Positions 4,828-7,103 of a stretch of 7,103 bases of DNA are shown one piece after another. Made by a program: the position numbers and the translations under genes. The stretch covers positions 1-7,103 of the forward strand of contig DDBY01000171.1 of NCBI GenBank assembly GCA_002334985.1, in the 5' to 3' direction. Position 1 is the first letter of the stretch; every line of letters begins with the position of its first letter. The DNA comes from Micavibrio sp. UBA2020 (GTDB lineage Bacteria > Pseudomonadota > Alphaproteobacteria > Micavibrionales > UBA2020). Under the pieces are notes generated by a model. The model was given only the letters and a program-made list of their open reading frames with translations, ran no database searches and was not told the origin of the DNA.

Positions 4828-5382
4828 ATGAAACCTTCCGCTTTTCATCACGGGTTCTGGTGGCCGCGTCTTTTGGCGGCGCCGCTGTTTGTATGCATGC
4901 TGCTTGTCGCGGGCTGCGAAACCGTGGGCCTGCCCATGCCGTCATGGCCGTCGCGTACGGCGGATTACCAGGTCGTGGACGACCCCATGGCCGCGCAGGC
5001 TGTGCCTGCGGCGCAGCCGGGCAGCGGGGCGGTGAACTGCACGGTCGGCAAAGGTGCGGCGCGTTTCAACCGCGGCTGGTATGATTTTGACGAAGCGAAA
5101 TTCACCCTGCGCGACAGCCAGCGCGTGAACGTGACGCTGCGCCGCCGCGGTGCGCAGCAGGATACCATGGCGTTTCAGGGGGTTTTTGATACGGCAGGGC
5201 AGAAAATGCTGTTCTGCCCCATCCGCAGCGGCCCGCCAGACCAGCGCATCGTCTGCGGCAGCCTTTATATGCTGGAAGACGATTTGCAAATGGGCGTGAA
5301 GCGCACGTTTGATATTCCGGATGCTATTCGCGGCGGCACTATCAGCTGTGCCTTCGACCGCGCAAAAATGCCGAAACTCTAA
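4828..5382 (+). CDS. Putative outer-membrane lipoprotein of unknown function
   Basis: The 184-residue product begins with a lipoprotein signal: positive and polar residues, a hydrophobic stretch (LLAAPLFVCMLLV) and the lipobox LVAGC with the lipidated cysteine at residue 30. Glu at +2 rather than Asp favours transfer to the outer membrane by the Lol system. A proline- and alanine-rich linker (31-68) leads to a ~115-residue domain containing exactly four further cysteines (C71, C130, C143, C174). These could make two disulfides in the periplasm. The sequence alternates polar and hydrophobic residues (RVNVTLRRRG, MAFQGVFD), suggesting a beta-rich fold. I know no family match. The ATG at 4828 has a GGGGGA site about 11 nt upstream; an upstream TTG at 4789 would put extra residues before the signal and overlap the promoter, so I rejected it. 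Confidence 0.8.
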   Translation: MKPSAFHHGFWWPRLLAAPLFVCMLLVAGCETVGLPMPSWPSRTADYQVVDDPMAAQAVPAAQPGSGAVNCTVGKGAARFNRGWYDFDEAKFTLRDSQRVNVTLRRRGAQQDTMAFQGVFDTAGQKMLFCPIRSGPPDQRIVCGSLYMLEDDLQMGVKRTFDIPDAIRGGTISCAFDRAKMPKL

Positions 5383-5403
5383 CCCTTAAAGGGCAGTGCC
5401 GTT

Positions 5404-6702
5404 TCAGGGGGCTTTGGGGCCGTCGTTGTCGGGCTTGGGTTTGCGCTCGCTCGGTTTCGGTGCGGGGGCTTTTTGCTCCGGCATGTTTGCGTCAATGAAC
5501 TGGTTCAGCTCTTTCAGCTTGTCGGCAAAAAGACGGTCCAGCTCCGGCATGTCGGTACGGCCGAGCGCCGGGGCGAAAAGCTGCTGCGACATGATGCTGA
5601 CGCGTTTCAGTGCCAGCATGTTTTGCAGGATGTTGCCCTTCGGGTACTCCGGATTTTCCGCGACCACGCGCATAAATTCTTTGCCGCCTTCGCGCGCGTC
5701 GTCCATGACGGCGATGGCGTTGGCAACGGCCACCTGACGGAATTCAATCGGCGCGCCCAGCACTTGCTGCGGGTGGCTGATTTGATAGACGGTGGCGGTG
5801 TTCAAAACCTCCAGCACGTCCCAGTCCAGTTTCTTTTGCAAAAAGACGCTGTCATAGGGGCTCATTTCGCGGATGCCGATGTCAATCAGCGCGGCGGCGA
5901 TGGCCGTCGGGTTTTTGGTCGGCGACGTGGTGCTGAGCAGCTGCGCCGCGTAAATCGCGCCTTCGAAATCTTCGGGGCGCACGCGGGTGTGGGTGGTCAA
6001 AACGTCATAGGCGGCGCGCACTTTGGGTGTATCCATCAGGCCGCTTTCTTCGAAAGTCGGGTAGCGGATTTCCGCAGGCGCGGCACCGGGCGGCATGCCG
6101 GCGATGAAAATGCCGAGCTCCGCCATCTGGCCAATCATATCGGCCTGCGCGTATTTCATGCGCTCGAATTTCTCCGCATAGGTGGCTTCCAGCCCCGGCA
6201 TGCCGGAGGTGCCTTCGCAGGCATTGCGGATTTTGGCGTAGGTATCGGTGATAAGAACCACCGGCGTTTTGAAATTCATCGGCGCCTGTCCGGACATGCG
6301 GATGATGCTCAGGCTTTCGGCCATTTCATCGGCGCCCTGTTCGACTTTTTCAAATGCCTTGATGGCGCCGGCCATGGTGATTTGTTTTACAAGCGGGCTG
6401 GCGTCGCGCAAATAGGCATAGCCGGTTGCGACGTGCAGGCGGCTTTCCTCCAGACTTTCGGCAATGTCGCCGCCGAAGCGTTTGCCCATCAGGCCCCATG
6501 TGCTTTCCGGCATCAGACCGAGCAGGGCGAGGATAACCGGCTTGTTGTCGGCCGTATGTTCGCTGATGACGCGCGCGACTTTCAGCGGCGCTTCTTCCGC
6601 GCGAATTTCTTCGGGCAGGTTTTCGATATTCTGGCGATAGGTCAGGTAGGCCTTGAACATTTCAGGGTTGTTCGGCAGGCCGGAATCGCGAAAGTCGGTC
6701 AT
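5404..6702 (-). CDS. Uncharacterised 432-residue protein with two HD-like helical regions lacking catalytic residues
   Basis: No confident family assignment. The protein is almost wholly alpha-helical and cytosolic, with no signal peptide or membrane helix. Two regions recall the fold of RelA/SpoT-type HD hydrolases. In the first (about 38-90), ILALLGLMPE precedes KRFGGDIAESLEE, where active enzymes have ALLHDVVED and FGxxVAxLV. In the second (about 230-310), AIAAALIDIGIREM occupies the same place. The His-Asp pair is missing in the first region, and only an Asp (274) remains in the second, so if related it would be a pseudo-enzyme; this rests on eye comparison only. The C-terminus (410-432) is Pro/Lys-rich and probably disordered. 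The start at 6702 has GAGGAG 10 nt upstream; an in-frame TTG at 6720 would overlap that site. It converges on the lipoprotein gene across 21 bp. Confidence 0.85.
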   Translation of the reverse strand: MTDFRDSGLPNNPEMFKAYLTYRQNIENLPEEIRAEEAPLKVARVISEHTADNKPVILALLGLMPESTWGLMGKRFGGDIAESLEESRLHVATGYAYLRDASPLVKQITMAGAIKAFEKVEQGADEMAESLSIIRMSGQAPMNFKTPVVLITDTYAKIRNACEGTSGMPGLEATYAEKFERMKYAQADMIGQMAELGIFIAGMPPGAAPAEIRYPTFEESGLMDTPKVRAAYDVLTTHTRVRPEDFEGAIYAAQLLSTTSPTKNPTAIAAALIDIGIREMSPYDSVFLQKKLDWDVLEVLNTATVYQISHPQQVLGAPIEFRQVAVANAIAVMDDAREGGKEFMRVVAENPEYPKGNILQNMLALKRVSIMSQQLFAPALGRTDMPELDRLFADKLKELNQFIDANMPEQKAPAPKPSERKPKPDNDGPKAP

Positions 6703-6769
6703 GGTGTCACAGCTCCTCAAGGCGCGGGGAATCTTATGCTTTGTTTTTTAAAGTTTTTTGATGGGATTC

Positions 6770-6798
6770 TTTGTAGCATCCCTGCCGCTCTATGTCAA
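6770..6798 (-). promoter_or_regulatory. Strong predicted sigma70 promoter for the 432-residue protein
   Basis: On the minus strand a perfect TTGACA (6798-6793) and TACAAA (6775-6770) are 17 bp apart, with TGC just before the -10 (extended -10-like). The start near 6763 leaves a ~60-nt, A-rich leader. A short inverted repeat, GGGAT/ATCCC (6763-6767 and 6778-6782), flanks the -10. Confidence 0.65.
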
Positions 6799-6870
6799 CT
6801 GCGTTATGTGAAGTCTATGGAGGTGGTAAAGGGGCAAAAGACGCATAAAAACAATGTGTTAAAGAGGTGT

Positions 6871-6882
6871 TTGTGCTAGAGT
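6871..6882 (+). promoter_or_regulatory. Possible extended -10 promoter for argE
   Basis: TTGTGCTAGAGT contains TG-C-TAGAGT (-10 at 6877-6882). No good -35 lies 16-18 bp upstream (ATGTGT or TGTGTT only). The predicted start near 6889 falls at a GTTGCAAC palindrome (6883-6890), about 27 nt before the argE ATG. Confidence 0.3.
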
Positions 6883-6915
6883 GTTGCAACCGTTTATCCG
6901 AAAGGGGCCGCCGCC

Positions 6916-7103
6916 ATGACGCAAACCACCTTTACCAGCCAGCAAATGCTCGCGCGGCTGGTCGGTTTTGACACCATCAGCACCAAATCGAATCTGGAAC
7001 TTATCCATTGGGTGCGGGACTATCTGGACGGCTACGGCATCGCCTCCACCCTTATTCACGACGACACCAAAAACAAAGCCAACCTGCACGCGGTTATCGG
7101 GCC
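6916..7103 (+). CDS. argE: Acetylornithine deacetylase, N-terminal part (cut by window edge)
   Basis: ArgE removes the acetyl group from N2-acetyl-L-ornithine to give ornithine in arginine biosynthesis. It is a cytosolic metallo-hydrolase of the M20 peptidase family. Only the first 62 residues are present: MTQTTFTSQQMLARLVGFDT at the start, then ISTKSNLELIHWVRDYLDGY and KANLHAVIG. The LVGFDTxSxxSN and KANLxAxIG segments are what I recall from the N-terminus of proteobacterial ArgE. The metal-binding histidine and acidic residues lie beyond the window, so completeness cannot be judged, and another M20 amidohydrolase is possible. The ATG at 6916 has an AAGGGG motif (6902-6907) 8 nt upstream. 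It is divergent from the 432-residue protein across a 213-bp spacer that contains only the predicted promoters. Confidence 0.85.
   Translation, partial: MTQTTFTSQQMLARLVGFDTISTKSNLELIHWVRDYLDGYGIASTLIHDDTKNKANLHAVIG

Noticed and set aside
5383..5393. CCCT/AGGG inverted repeat between converging genes as a bidirectional terminator
   Set aside because: The stem is only 4 bp and no T-run follows on either strand.
6703..6720. TTG start at 6720 for the 432-residue protein
   Set aside because: The GAGGAG ribosome site (6718-6713) would lie inside the coding region, and the ATG at 6702 fits it.
5473..6879. A 468-codon open frame on the plus strand, longer than the gene opposite
   Set aside because: It is antisense to the 432-residue gene. 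Its product is rich in H, R, G, A and F with no motif, typical of a GC-rich shadow frame. The minus-strand gene has a better ribosome site, a good promoter and natural composition.
6818..6880. Short peptide frame in the argE upstream region that might be a leader peptide
   Set aside because: About 20 codons, no arginine run, no attenuator hairpin and no convincing ribosome site.

Overview
The window looks like an ordinary chromosomal stretch of a free-living alphaproteobacterium. It is moderately GC-rich and rich in GCG/CGC codons. The orotate phosphoribosyltransferase has the alphaproteobacterial version of the PRPP loop and C-terminus, and the partial acetylornithine deacetylase begins like its alphaproteobacterial relatives. 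I cannot fix the genus. There are no tRNA or rRNA genes, transposases, CRISPR arrays or prophage genes, and no clear sign of recent gene transfer.

Left end (1-800): the minus strand carries rpmI (L35) followed by rplT (L20, cut by the window edge). The two overlap in a TAATG junction, and the L20 ribosome binding site lies inside the L35 tail. infC is not upstream of rpmI. Instead, a 309-bp spacer holds two back-to-back sigma70-like promoters, one for rpmI and one for a PilZ-domain gene on the plus strand.

Middle left (797-2824): the plus strand carries the PilZ protein, three abutting GC-rich hairpins, a small three-helix membrane protein of unknown function, pyrE (pyrimidine synthesis) and a DUF423 membrane protein. 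An intrinsic terminator overlaps the DUF423 stop codon. The last three genes probably form one transcription unit.

Middle (2825-4827): two small coiled-coil proteins overlap by ATGA and seem to share a motif, so they may be an old tandem duplication. They run head-on, with one base between stop codons, into a minus-strand site-2 protease (M50) with six predicted membrane helices and a pair of CBS domains. Upstream of the protease a 175-bp spacer leads to a divergent lipoprotein gene.

Right end (4828-7103): the plus-strand lipoprotein converges on a minus-strand 432-residue protein that I do not recognise with confidence. It has two regions that resemble RelA/SpoT-type HD folds without the catalytic residues. 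Its start is 6702, and it has a good TTGACA-17-TACAAA promoter. A divergent, partial argE (arginine biosynthesis) ends the window.

Most of the content is core metabolism, translation and envelope maintenance. The points most worth a second look are the 432-residue protein, the coiled-coil pair, the extended L35 and the hairpin cluster after the PilZ gene. I found no convincing new defence or mobile system.
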